Below are positions 38,083 through 47,235 of a stretch of 64,000 nt of DNA, piece by piece. Below the pieces are notes generated by a model. The model saw only the letters and a list, made by a program, of their open reading frames with translations. It searched no databases and was not told the DNA's origin. This stretch comes from Ruminococcus sp. (GTDB lineage Bacteria > Bacillota > Clostridia > Oscillospirales > Ruminococcaceae). The stretch spans positions 1-64,000 of the forward strand of contig SVNW01000006.1 of NCBI GenBank assembly GCA_015066745.1. The letters run 5' to 3'. Made by a program: the position numbers and the translations under genes. Each line of letters opens with the position of its first letter. Positions within the stretch are counted from its first letter, which is position 1.

Positions 38083-38884
38083 TGTTCTCAAAGGAAAAAA
38101 GGATATAAGAAAAACGATCGTAAGTTTTGTTATCAGTGCTCTGTTTTTTGTTTTTCTCACAGGATTTTTAGGAGATACGGTTTCAGCCGAATCTTCCATA
38201 TCAATAGATTTAAATTCAGGACAGGCAGATAACGGGGCAAGTACGCTTGACCTGCTGTTTTTATTTGCATTCATTGCACTTATACCTACATTTCTGATGA
38301 TGATGACTTGTTTTACACGACTGGTTATCTCTTTTTCTTTTTTAAGGAATGCTATGGGTACGGCAACTTCACCGCCAAATCAGGTTATTATAGGTTTATC
38401 AATCTTTATATCACTTTTTATTATGATGCCTGTTTTTCAGGAAATAAAAACAGAGGCATATGAGCCTTACAAAGCAGGTGAGATAGAAATTGATGAGGCT
38501 ATAACAGTCGGTGCTGTACCGCTTAAAGTATTTATGCTAAAGCAGGTATATGAAGAAGATCTCGATATGTTTTTATCACTTGCTGACGCACAGGGTTCAC
38601 TTGAGATGGAAAAGTATGATTCTCAGGAAAAACTTACAGAGTTAAGTATCTTTGTTATAGCTCCTGCTTTTATCACAAGCGAGCTTAAAAGAGCTTTTCT
38701 TATAGGTTTTCTTCTATACATACCGTTTCTGATAATAGACCTTGTAGTGTCAAGTACGCTTATGGCAATGGGTATGGTAATGCTTCCGCCTGCCATGATA
38801 TCACTGCCTTTTAAACTTATGCTTTTTATAGTTGCCGATGGCTGGAATCTGCTTATCGAGTCACTTATAATAAGTTTTAATTAG
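38066..38884 (+). CDS. fliP: Flagellar export gate protein FliP
   Basis: Core of the export gate pore. An N-terminal signal-peptide-like helix is followed by the conserved DLLFLFAFIALIPTFLMMMTCFTRLVISFSFLRNAMG region and C-terminal AFLIGFLLYIPFLIIDLVV...MLPPAMISLPFKLMLF. 272 aa. AAAGGAG precedes ATG 38066. Order fliP-fliQ-fliR is standard. Confidence 0.97.
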   Translation: MKRKINVLKGKKDIRKTIVSFVISALFFVFLTGFLGDTVSAESSISIDLNSGQADNGASTLDLLFLFAFIALIPTFLMMMTCFTRLVISFSFLRNAMGTATSPPNQVIIGLSIFISLFIMMPVFQEIKTEAYEPYKAGEIEIDEAITVGAVPLKVFMLKQVYEEDLDMFLSLADAQGSLEMEKYDSQEKLTELSIFVIAPAFITSELKRAFLIGFLLYIPFLIIDLVVSSTLMAMGMVMLPPAMISLPFKLMLFIVADGWNLLIESLIISFN

Positions 38885-38904
38885 AAGGATAGGGGTGTTT
38901 TTTC

Positions 38905-39168
38905 ATGACTCAGGCTGATATTCTCGATATATTTATAAATTCGATGTATATGGCATTCAAGCTTGCAGCACCTATTCTTATTGCCAGCATAGTTATAGGT
39001 CTTATAGTTGCCGTATTTCAGGCAGCGACCCAGATACATGAACAGACACTTACATTTGTGCCTAAAGTTATAGTTATTGCACTTATGCTTCTTATACTCG
39101 GTTCATGGATGATGGAACTTATAGTTGAATTTTTTAATGTTATATTTGATAAAATAGCCGGAATGTAG
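38905..39168 (+). CDS. fliQ: Flagellar export gate protein FliQ
   Basis: 87-aa two-helix membrane protein of the export gate, with the typical AAPILIASIVIGLIVAVFQAATQIHEQTLTFVPK core. AGGGGTG lies upstream of ATG 38905. Confidence 0.97.
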   Translation: MTQADILDIFINSMYMAFKLAAPILIASIVIGLIVAVFQAATQIHEQTLTFVPKVIVIALMLLILGSWMMELIVEFFNVIFDKIAGM

Positions 39169-39178
39169 GTGTTGATCT

Positions 39179-39961
39179 TTGACAGAGCTTAATGTTGCGA
39201 TTGAAAATATTTACATGTATGTTCTGGTGTTTATAAGACTCACTGCAATTATTGCTTTCAATCCTATTTTCTCACGAAACAATATACCTTCGATAGTAAG
39301 AACCGGAATAATATTTTTTTCAACTATTATTCTGACGCCTGCTATTCCGATACCGTCGGGATATGAAGGAAACAGTTTCGAGCTTATAGGCGGAGCAATA
39401 AGAGAGATAGCTGTTGGCTGGCTTTTAGGATATGTATTTAACATATTTTTTTATATGCTTATAATGGTATCCGACATTCTGGATATGCAGTTTGGTCTGT
39501 CGATGGCAAAGGTAATGGATCCGGGAACAAATGTTCAGTCAGCGTTTACGGGAAATCTTGTAAATCTTTTGTTTATGGCGTATTTTTTTGTTACAAATAC
39601 GCATCTGGTGCTTATAAAACTGGCTGTATGTTCGTATGATCTTATTCCGGCAGGTGCTGCAGGAATAAACTTTGATGCGGCAATAGGCTTCGGAATAGAT
39701 ATATTTATAGCGGCCTTTTCTATAGCGATGCGGCTTGCATTGCCATTTGTTGCAGTTGAACTTATACTGGAAATAGGTATGGGTATACTTATGAAACTCA
39801 TACCACAGATACATATTTTTGTAATAAACATGCAGTTTAAAATTTTGCTTGCCATTGTTGCACTTTTTATTATGGCAAAGCCTATAACTGTATTTATGGA
39901 AAATTATATTATTATAATTATAGAAGGTATGAACGATGCTCTGAAAGCACTCGCTTCATAG
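39179..39961 (+). CDS. fliR: Flagellar export gate protein FliR
   Basis: 260-aa multi-spanning export gate component (VFIRLTAIIAFNPIFSRNNIPSIVR near the N-terminus, ELILEIGMGILMKLIPQIHIFVINMQFKI near the C-terminus). TTG start at 39179 after AGGTGTTGAT, 10 bp after fliQ. Confidence 0.96.
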   Translation: MTELNVAIENIYMYVLVFIRLTAIIAFNPIFSRNNIPSIVRTGIIFFSTIILTPAIPIPSGYEGNSFELIGGAIREIAVGWLLGYVFNIFFYMLIMVSDILDMQFGLSMAKVMDPGTNVQSAFTGNLVNLLFMAYFFVTNTHLVLIKLAVCSYDLIPAGAAGINFDAAIGFGIDIFIAAFSIAMRLALPFVAVELILEIGMGILMKLIPQIHIFVINMQFKILLAIVALFIMAKPITVFMENYIIIIIEGMNDALKALAS

Positions 39962-39997
39962 ATTATTTTGATTCGGTTAAAAAAGGGGGGATGAGTC

Positions 39998-41068
39998 ATG
40001 GCTGAATCTTCCGGAGAAAAAACCGAGCAACCTACCGGGAAAAAGCGTGAAGATGCCCGAAAGGAAGGTAACGTTCCGCAAAGTAAGGAAGTTACGATAG
40101 CAGTAACGCTTATAGCGTCATTCTATATTTTTAAGATGTTGTATCCAATGATATACGGCACGATGCTTACGGTATTAAAAGAAAATTTCGGATTTGTATC
40201 AGAACTTGAAAGACTTACAGTTTCTGATATGAATGATTTTTATATCAAATGTCTTTTAAGGTATGCTGTGGCTGCATTACCCTTGCTTGTTATAATAGGA
40301 TTTGCGGCCATCATAGTTTCATTTGCTCAGACAAAAATGCTTGTGAATTTTAAGTCACTTAAGCCGAAGTTTGACAGAATGGATCCTCTGCAGGGCATAA
40401 AAAAATTATTTTCTTTAAAAGGTTTTGTAGAAATTTTAAAATCTGTATTGAAAATAGTTCTTTTAATATATATAATATATATATGCATAAAAAATAAGCT
40501 TACGCAACTTCCTAAGCTTATAGACTGCACAGTGGAACAGGCAGCAGATTTTACAGGGGAAGTTATTTTTGATATAATAGAAAAAGTAGTTATCGCTTTT
40601 GCAGTTTTAGCGATTGCAGACTACATATACCAAAGATTTCAGTACGAAAAAAATCTTCGTATGACAAAGCAGGAAGTAAAAGAAGAATATAAGAGTACTG
40701 AAGGTGACCCTCAGATAAAGGGAAGAATAAAATCAAAACAGCAGGAAATGGCACGTAAGCGTATGCTTCAGGACGTACCTACTGCTGATGTTGTCATAAA
40801 AAACCCTACTCATTTTGCTGTTGCTTTAAAGTATGATCTTGAAAAAAGCGGTGCTCCTGTGGTAGTAGCCAAGGGGCAGGATTATATAGCTTTAAAGATA
40901 ATAGAAATAGCAGAGCTAAATGATGTGGAAACCGTAGAAAATGTTCCTCTTGCAAGGGCACTTTATGCGGCAGTGGATTTAGGTCAGGAAATACCAAGAG
41001 AATTTTACAATCAGGTTGCGGAAGTTCTCGCGTATGTATATAATTTGAAGAAAAAGGATATGAGATGA
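39998..41068 (+). CDS. flhB: Flagellar export switch protein FlhB
   Basis: Export gate protein whose cytoplasmic domain self-cleaves to change substrate class from hook to filament. The N-terminus (AESSGEKTEQPTGKKREDARKEG) is classic. Four membrane helices occupy about residues 30-210, and the cleavage motif NPTH is intact at 269-272 (VVIKNPTHFAVALKY). 356 aa. AAAAAGGGGGG precedes the ATG. Confidence 0.97.
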   Translation: MAESSGEKTEQPTGKKREDARKEGNVPQSKEVTIAVTLIASFYIFKMLYPMIYGTMLTVLKENFGFVSELERLTVSDMNDFYIKCLLRYAVAALPLLVIIGFAAIIVSFAQTKMLVNFKSLKPKFDRMDPLQGIKKLFSLKGFVEILKSVLKIVLLIYIIYICIKNKLTQLPKLIDCTVEQAADFTGEVIFDIIEKVVIAFAVLAIADYIYQRFQYEKNLRMTKQEVKEEYKSTEGDPQIKGRIKSKQQEMARKRMLQDVPTADVVIKNPTHFAVALKYDLEKSGAPVVVAKGQDYIALKIIEIAELNDVETVENVPLARALYAAVDLGQEIPREFYNQVAEVLAYVYNLKKKDMR

Positions 41069-41069
41069 T

Positions 41070-43118
41070 TTGAAAAAATTATTGAATAATACGATTGCGG
41101 CATTCGTAATATTGATAGTATTTTTGCTGATAATACCGCTTCCGACACCGATTCTGGATTTCCTTTTTATCGCACAGATCGGAATAGCGCTTCTTATTCT
41201 TCTTATGTCAATGTATGTAAAGGAATCGCTTGATTTTTCAATATTTCCGACATTATTGCTTGTAACTACCATGTTCCGACTGGGACTTAATATTTCCTCT
41301 ACACGTTCGATACTTACAAATGCCGGTTATGCAGGCGAGGTTGTAAAAGTATTCGGTGAGTTCGTTATACGAGGGGACGCTATAGTCGGTGCCATAATAT
41401 TTATTATCATAGTTCTGGTACAGTTCCTTGTTATCACCAAGGGTTCAGAACGTGTTGCTGAAGTATCGGCACGTTTTACACTCGATGCTATGCCTGGTAA
41501 ACAGATGGCTATTGACGCTGACTTAAACTCAGGTATGATAGATGAAGCTACAGCAAGAATACGTCGTGAAAAGGTACAGAGAGAAGCGGCGTTTTTCGGA
41601 GCGATGGACGGTGCGTCAAAGTTTGTAAAAGGTGACTCGATAATGTCTATCGTAGTAACAGCCATAAACTTTCTCGGCGGTCTTGTAATAGGTATTGTTA
41701 TTGAAGATATGGAGGCTATGGAAGCCTTGAATGTATACGGTATAGCTACTGTAGGTGACGGACTTATGTCACAGGTTCCTGCTCTTCTGATATCAGTTTC
41801 AACAGGTATGATCGTTACACGTTCATCATCTGAAGCCGATATCAATACCGACTTTAAGAAACAGTTCCTTTCGCAGCCACTTGTACTTATTATTGCAGGT
41901 ATTGCGTTGTTGTTCCTCATGTTTATAGGTTTCCCGCCTTTACAGCTGATAATCATTTCAGCGATGCTTATAGGACTCGGAGTTATGCTCCTGAGAGGCG
42001 GTATAAAACCTGATACCCGTGAGGTTGAGGAGGAAGCGCCTACTGAAGAAATCGTCAGTGAGGCAGCATACTACAGAAATATTGAAAATCTTTACGAACT
42101 TCTTAATGTTGAGCAGTTGCGTATAGAGTTCGGATACAGCCTTATTCCACTGGTTGATGAGGCAAGCGGAGGAAGTTTCCTTGACCGTGTTGTAATGTTC
42201 AGAAAACAGTACGCTATGGAAATGGGTATGATTATTCCGCCTGTTCAGCTCAAAGACAGCAGCAGAATAAATCCAAATCAGTATTCTATCTGTATAAAAG
42301 GTGAAGAGGTAGCCAAGGGCGATATACTTGTCGATCACTATCTCGGACTGGCACCGTCTGAAAAAGATGATGTTATAGAAGGAATAGAAACAATAGAGCC
42401 TGCATTTGGAATAAAGGCAAAGTGGATAAGTGAGGACAAGAAAGTCAAGGCAGAAATACTTGGATATACACTTATCGATCCGGTTTCTGTTATCATTACA
42501 CATCTTTCAGAAGTTATAAAATCTCATGCATATGAAATACTCAATCGTGCCGAGATAAACAATATGCTTGAAAATCTTAAAAAGACAAATCCTGCGATAG
42601 TAAACGATACAGTTCCGGCTGTTATTTCTGTCGGTGATCTACAGAAGGTTTTAAGCAGACTTCTTCAGGAAGATGTTCCGATAAAGGATCTTGAAACTAT
42701 TCTCGAAACTCTCGGAGATTATGGTGTAAAGATAAAGGATACGGATATGCTTACAGAGTATGTTCGTCAGTCGCTCAAGAGAACTATTTCACGTAAGTTC
42801 ACAGAAGCAAATCAGATGAAGGTAATAAGTCTTGATCCAAGTGTTGAAACTATGATCATGGGAGCAGTAAAGAAGCTCGATAACGGTTCATATCTTGCAC
42901 TTGATCAGAACAATATACAGAAAATAATAAACGCTACAACACAACAAATCGACAAGATCAAGGAGCTTGTTCAGACTCCGGTGATACTTACATCTCCGAT
43001 AGTCAGAATCTATTTCAAAAAGCTTATTGACCAGTTTTATCCTAATGTTGTTGTATTGTCATTCAGTGAGATCGATACACAGGTACAGATACAGGCACTT
43101 GGAAATATAGCTGTTTAA
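41070..43118 (+). CDS. flhA: Flagellar export gate protein FlhA
   Basis: Largest export gate component. Eight N-terminal membrane helices (to about residue 315) hold the conserved RFTLDAMPGKQMAIDADLNSG loop, followed by the cytoplasmic ring domain. 682 aa. TTG start at 41070, one base after the flhB stop. flhF and flhG, usual next neighbours, are absent. Confidence 0.97.
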   Translation: MKKLLNNTIAAFVILIVFLLIIPLPTPILDFLFIAQIGIALLILLMSMYVKESLDFSIFPTLLLVTTMFRLGLNISSTRSILTNAGYAGEVVKVFGEFVIRGDAIVGAIIFIIIVLVQFLVITKGSERVAEVSARFTLDAMPGKQMAIDADLNSGMIDEATARIRREKVQREAAFFGAMDGASKFVKGDSIMSIVVTAINFLGGLVIGIVIEDMEAMEALNVYGIATVGDGLMSQVPALLISVSTGMIVTRSSSEADINTDFKKQFLSQPLVLIIAGIALLFLMFIGFPPLQLIIISAMLIGLGVMLLRGGIKPDTREVEEEAPTEEIVSEAAYYRNIENLYELLNVEQLRIEFGYSLIPLVDEASGGSFLDRVVMFRKQYAMEMGMIIPPVQLKDSSRINPNQYSICIKGEEVAKGDILVDHYLGLAPSEKDDVIEGIETIEPAFGIKAKWISEDKKVKAEILGYTLIDPVSVIITHLSEVIKSHAYEILNRAEINNMLENLKKTNPAIVNDTVPAVISVGDLQKVLSRLLQEDVPIKDLETILETLGDYGVKIKDTDMLTEYVRQSLKRTISRKFTEANQMKVISLDPSVETMIMGAVKKLDNGSYLALDQNNIQKIINATTQQIDKIKELVQTPVILTSPIVRIYFKKLIDQFYPNVVVLSFSEIDTQVQIQALGNIAV

Positions 43119-43149
43119 AATTTTCAGAATTTTTTGAGGTGGTGATATT

Positions 43150-43941
43150 TTGAACGGAATATCAGAAAATACAGGAGCAAAAATGACCGAAGAAGAAGTT
43201 GCGGCGCTCCATGAACAATATAAGCATACGGGCGATATAAAAATCAGAAATATGCTTGTTATGAATTACAGCTATATAGCCAAAACAGCGGCTATGCAGC
43301 TAAGGGGATTGGCTCAGGGATACGCTCAGATAGAGGATATGGTCAATCATGGCATGATAACACTTATAGACTGTATCGATAAGTATGATGCTTCAAAGGG
43401 AATGAAGTTTGAATCATATGCTTTTATGCGCATAAGGGGAAGTGTCATAGATCTTGTAAGAAAACAGGACTGGATACCGCGAAGAGTAAGAACAGCTGCA
43501 AAGGAAATATCAGATGCCAAGGCAGCTTTGTGTACTGAATTAAGACGAGAACCTACCGAAGACGAGATAGCAAAAAAACTCGGTATACCGGTAAGTAAAC
43601 TCAGACAGTACAACTATGAAGTAGCAGGCTCTGTAACGTTTTCTTTTGAGGAGCTTATTCAAAATGTAAATCAGATGGGTTCACTTCTTGAATCAGCTAC
43701 CAGTGATTATGGAACTCCTGAAAAACAGATTCTGAAAAATGAGTTAAGGGATATTCTGAAATCAGCTATAGAAGAACTTAATGAAAGAGAAAGACTTGTT
43801 GTAACACTCTATTATTTTGAAAATCTCAATCTCAGTGAAATAGCACAGGTTTTAGAGGTAAGCGTTCAGCGAGTATCACAGATAAGTTCAAAAGCTATTT
43901 CAAAAATCAGAAAAAAGATGTCTGAATATATGGAAGGTTGA
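43150..43941 (+). CDS. fliA: RNA polymerase sigma-28 factor (FliA/SigD)
   Basis: Directs transcription of late flagellar genes such as flagellin. Region 2 (MAIL-type FESYAFMRIRGSVIDLVRKQDWIPR), region 3 and region 4 (LNERERLVVTLYYFENLNLSEIAQVLEVSVQRVSQI) are intact. 263 aa. TTG start at 43150 after GAGGTGGTGAT. No flgM anti-sigma gene lies in the window. Confidence 0.95.
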   Translation: MNGISENTGAKMTEEEVAALHEQYKHTGDIKIRNMLVMNYSYIAKTAAMQLRGLAQGYAQIEDMVNHGMITLIDCIDKYDASKGMKFESYAFMRIRGSVIDLVRKQDWIPRRVRTAAKEISDAKAALCTELRREPTEDEIAKKLGIPVSKLRQYNYEVAGSVTFSFEELIQNVNQMGSLLESATSDYGTPEKQILKNELRDILKSAIEELNERERLVVTLYYFENLNLSEIAQVLEVSVQRVSQISSKAISKIRKKMSEYMEG

Positions 43942-43985
43942 TTTTTGTACAAATCAGCCGAATAATATTAAAAGGGGGTAATGCC

Positions 43986-44723
43986 ATGTTATCAGGCTTT
44001 TATACTGCCGGTTCGGGAATACTGAACGGTCAGAGAGAAATAAACGTAATAGGAAACAATATTTCAAACAATCAGACTGCGGGATACAGGACGCAGAGAC
44101 TTGTTTCGACAACATTTGAGCAGAATTTTCTTTACAGACTTGAAGACGGTGTATATAACCGTATAGGCGAAGGCGATCCTGCTGTTATCACTGATGTTGT
44201 AGAGACCATACACGATGAAAGTTATCTTAAACTTACCGAAAGCCCATACGATATGGCACTTGTAGGTGAGGGATATTTTAATATCGCAGGAAACAACGGT
44301 ACATATCTTACACGAAACGGAAACTTCAACGTAGATGCTGAAGGTTATCTCGTACTTGAAGGTATAGGACGTGTTCAGGGAAGAAACGGTGACCTACTTG
44401 TCAGAGGTGCTGACTGTACCGTAACAGCTCATGGTCTGGTGTACGATACATACGGAAACTATATCGACAGGATCCTTATAACACAGCCTACCGATGAGGC
44501 ACAGCTTCGAAAAATGAACAACGGATATTTTACTGCCGATGATACAGAGATAGTAGATGTAACTACTGTACATCAGGGACATCTTGAACAGTCAAATGTC
44601 GATATGAACGAAGAATACACCAGTCTTATAGAGGCACAGCGTGCATTACAGGCAAACGCATCGGCACTTAAAATGATAGATGCCATGAACGCAAAGACTG
44701 CAACTCTTTCATCTATTTCTTAA
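43986..44723 (+). CDS. flgF: Flagellar rod/hook-type basal body protein (FlgF/FlgG family)
   Basis: 245-aa rod protein: N-terminal MLSGFYTAGSGILNGQREINVIGNNISNNQTAGYR and C-terminal LEQSNVDMNEEYTSLIEAQRALQANASAL are the paired coiled-coil ends. ATG 43986 follows AAGGGGG; the frame extends upstream into fliA. One of two tandem paralogues, comparable to FlhO/FlhP of Bacillus. F versus G assignment is tentative. Confidence 0.88.
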   Translation: MLSGFYTAGSGILNGQREINVIGNNISNNQTAGYRTQRLVSTTFEQNFLYRLEDGVYNRIGEGDPAVITDVVETIHDESYLKLTESPYDMALVGEGYFNIAGNNGTYLTRNGNFNVDAEGYLVLEGIGRVQGRNGDLLVRGADCTVTAHGLVYDTYGNYIDRILITQPTDEAQLRKMNNGYFTADDTEIVDVTTVHQGHLEQSNVDMNEEYTSLIEAQRALQANASALKMIDAMNAKTATLSSIS

Positions 44724-44749
44724 AAATCTGATATAGGGGAGAAAAATAT

Positions 44750-45502
44750 ATGAACAAAGCTTTTTATACAGGTGCGTCAGGACTCAGAGCGTATCAGAAC
44801 AGCATAAATATAGTAGGTCATAATATCACAAACTCGGCGACAACAGGTTACAAGGTAACAGTGCCTGAGTTCCGTGAACTTATTTATACAAATATGGACG
44901 CAAATAAAAATCGTGAAGTTGCAGAAAATGACAAGATAAAAGAAGGTCATGGTGTAAGACTGAGCAACGACGATATGATATTTACTCAGGGTTCTTTTCA
45001 TAACACAGGTTATCTCCTTGACTTTGCCATAGCAGGTGACGGACTCTTTGCAGTTCAGAACTATGACGGTGATGTTGAGTACACAAGAAACGGAAGTTTT
45101 GATATAAGTATAGAGGGAGCAAATGCTTTTCTGGTAACAGCTGAAGGTGAGTACGTACTCGACAGCAACTATCAGAGAATACCTCTTGAACGTGAGCCAA
45201 ACTCAAATATTCTTAACGTGGATAACGTAAAGAACAGACTCGGAGTTTTTACTTTCGACAATCCTAACGGTCTTATACGAATAGACGGTGGTAGTTTTCT
45301 GCCTTCTGAAAATTCAGGAGCACCACAGGTTGCAGATCCGAGTGTATATGATATCCATCAGAATACACTTGAACGTTCAAATGTTGAACTTTCTCAGGAA
45401 ATGGCAAATCTGATAGTTTCACAGCGAGCATATTCATTTGCCGCAAGAGTGGTAACTACAGCCGATGAGGTAGAACAGCTTGTAAATTCTCTCAGAGGAT
45501 AA
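44750..45502 (+). CDS. flgG: Flagellar distal rod protein (FlgG family)
   Basis: 250 aa with rod/hook signatures at both ends (AFYTGASGLRAYQNSINIVGHNITNSATTGYKV; LERSNVELSQEMANLIVSQRAYSFAARVV). Second of the tandem rod genes; AGGGGAG upstream. Confidence 0.9.
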   Translation: MNKAFYTGASGLRAYQNSINIVGHNITNSATTGYKVTVPEFRELIYTNMDANKNREVAENDKIKEGHGVRLSNDDMIFTQGSFHNTGYLLDFAIAGDGLFAVQNYDGDVEYTRNGSFDISIEGANAFLVTAEGEYVLDSNYQRIPLEREPNSNILNVDNVKNRLGVFTFDNPNGLIRIDGGSFLPSENSGAPQVADPSVYDIHQNTLERSNVELSQEMANLIVSQRAYSFAARVVTTADEVEQLVNSLRG

Positions 45503-45525
45503 CAAATATTTTAAAGGAATAAACT

Positions 45526-46938
45526 ATGGCGAATATTGAAAAATTTGCAACACCTATAAATAACAGAAATATAGTCCGCCCTGTAAAAGAACAGCTTTCA
45601 CCGGAAGCACAGAGGGCTGATTATCAGAATACGTCAAAAGTAAAGCAAGCGTTGCCGGATTCGGAACTGCTAAAACAGCACAATACTGTCATAACAGAAC
45701 AGCACAAAGGTCCGGCAGCATTTATGAGCCTTCTCAAAGATCCTGAAGTAACTGTCGGGTTTATGAAAGGCATATTTGCCATGATGGACGTAGTAGCATT
45801 GCTACCTATGAAAAATGATGCAATAACTGAAGAAATGCAGCAGCTTTTTGCTCAGCTCAATGTTGATCCCGATATGATAGCCGATGAAATGATAAATCAG
45901 GAAAATTCATCAACGGCCTTCAAGGGAGAACTTTTTGATTTTTTGAGAAATCTCATAAGTGAGAGTAAAAATCCCGAAGTTAAAAATGCAGTTATTTCCG
46001 TACTCAAAGCTATTAATTCGGAAAAAAGCAGAGAAGATATAACGGTGGCACTTTCGGGAAGTTTTGAATATCTGTCAAAAGAAATGAAACCAAGCCACGA
46101 GATTTCCGACAAGCTTCTCTGGCTTTCAAAAGAGTTTGCAAGCGGAGATATGTCACAGAAGTTTGAGCATATAAAAAGTGAAGCACTTGAAGTTCTGTAC
46201 GATATAGAGCGGAGCATACTCTTCTCTGACCGTACTTCCAAGCTTATTTCGATGATAAGATACAATATGTCCAGGTACAACGATAATCCTGATTTTCTTA
46301 CAAATTCGGTAAACTATCTTATGACGATGATGACAGAAGCAGAAAAACCTGAATTTTTACAGCTTCTCTATGATCATCTTGCATACTATGAAAACAAAGA
46401 TTTTTCCGAGTCGCTTTCAGACTCTAAGGTTATGAATGTTATCACCGAGATTCTGAAAAGACAGGGTGAGTCCGAGGAGATAGGTGCTCTCAATCATGAA
46501 AGTGTGGAAAATATAATACACAGTATACTTTCTTCACCGAGCAACTTTACACCGCTCCTTCATTTTATCATTCCTGTTGAGTATGAAGATATTTCTTCAT
46601 TTGCGGAGATGTGGATCGATCCTGATGAAGAAGAAATAAGCAGAGATGGTTCTCAACAACGTATTATTCATATGTTTATAGTTTTCGACATAGAAAATCT
46701 CGGAAAACTGGAAGCAGAGTTTTTTGTGCGAGGAAGAGATATTTCACTGTCTTTATATTGTCCGCAGGAAAGTGCAGAGTATATTGCCGATATTTCAAAA
46801 GAAATCAAGAGTTGTGCTGATTTTTCCGATTATCGCATGGTTGACGTATCAGTACGCAAATTTACGGAGTCACGTTCACTTGTTGACGTATTTGAAGGGC
46901 TTTCAATAAAAAGGACTGGTATAAATGTCAGAATATAA
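45526..46938 (+). CDS. Uncharacterised flagellar-operon protein with FliK-like C-terminus
   Basis: 470 aa, no membrane helix. The first 370 residues are helical and not recognised. The C-terminal part (RIIHMFIVFDIENLGKLEAEFFVRG...LSLYCPQESAEYI) resembles the Flg_hook domain of FliK. Gene order, followed by an FhlB-like gene, parallels ylqG-ylqH of Bacillus. This is inference from position and weak sequence likeness; a second export-switching ruler is one idea. Confidence 0.6.
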   Translation: MANIEKFATPINNRNIVRPVKEQLSPEAQRADYQNTSKVKQALPDSELLKQHNTVITEQHKGPAAFMSLLKDPEVTVGFMKGIFAMMDVVALLPMKNDAITEEMQQLFAQLNVDPDMIADEMINQENSSTAFKGELFDFLRNLISESKNPEVKNAVISVLKAINSEKSREDITVALSGSFEYLSKEMKPSHEISDKLLWLSKEFASGDMSQKFEHIKSEALEVLYDIERSILFSDRTSKLISMIRYNMSRYNDNPDFLTNSVNYLMTMMTEAEKPEFLQLLYDHLAYYENKDFSESLSDSKVMNVITEILKRQGESEEIGALNHESVENIIHSILSSPSNFTPLLHFIIPVEYEDISSFAEMWIDPDEEEISRDGSQQRIIHMFIVFDIENLGKLEAEFFVRGRDISLSLYCPQESAEYIADISKEIKSCADFSDYRMVDVSVRKFTESRSLVDVFEGLSIKRTGINVRI

Positions 46939-47203
46939 AAATAAAAACAGAAACAAAGCAGTAGCTTTAAAGTATAATACTGATACAGATATGGCTCCTG
47001 TTATTATCGCATCGGGATACGGTGAGATAGCAAATAAGATAATAGAAATAGCCGAGCATAACGGTATACCTGTATTCAGAGATGACAGTGCGGCTTCTCT
47101 TATGTGTATGCTGGAGGTAGGTGCATCTGTTCCTCCCGAATTGTACGAGGTTATAGCGGCTGTTTATGTACGTCTTATAAAGGCGGCCAAGGAAATTCGA
47201 TAG
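46925..47203 (+). CDS. FlhB C-terminal-domain-like protein (FhlB/YlqH type)
   Basis: 92 aa matching only the cytoplasmic domain of FlhB: NKAVALKYNTDTDMAPVIIASGYGEIANKIIEIAEHNGIPVFRD...LEVGASVPPELYEVIAAVY. No membrane part and no NPTH cleavage motif. In Campylobacter and Bacillus relatives such proteins can stand in for the cleaved FlhB fragment. Overlaps the end of the previous gene by 14 bp, so the two are coupled. Confidence 0.88.
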   Translation: MSEYKNKNRNKAVALKYNTDTDMAPVIIASGYGEIANKIIEIAEHNGIPVFRDDSAASLMCMLEVGASVPPELYEVIAAVYVRLIKAAKEIR

Positions 47204-47235
47204 ATTTTTTTATGATAAAAGGGGGGAATGTTTTT

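Noticed and set aside
43957..43964. GCCGAATA upstream of flgF as a sigma-28 promoter
   Set aside because: The box has an extra base compared with GCCGATA and there is no TAAA-like -35 at 14 nt; it also lies at the fliA-flgF junction of a continuous operon.
44982..45206. Minus-strand His/Leu-rich frame inside flgG
   Set aside because: Shadow of the flgG coding sequence, no initiation signals.
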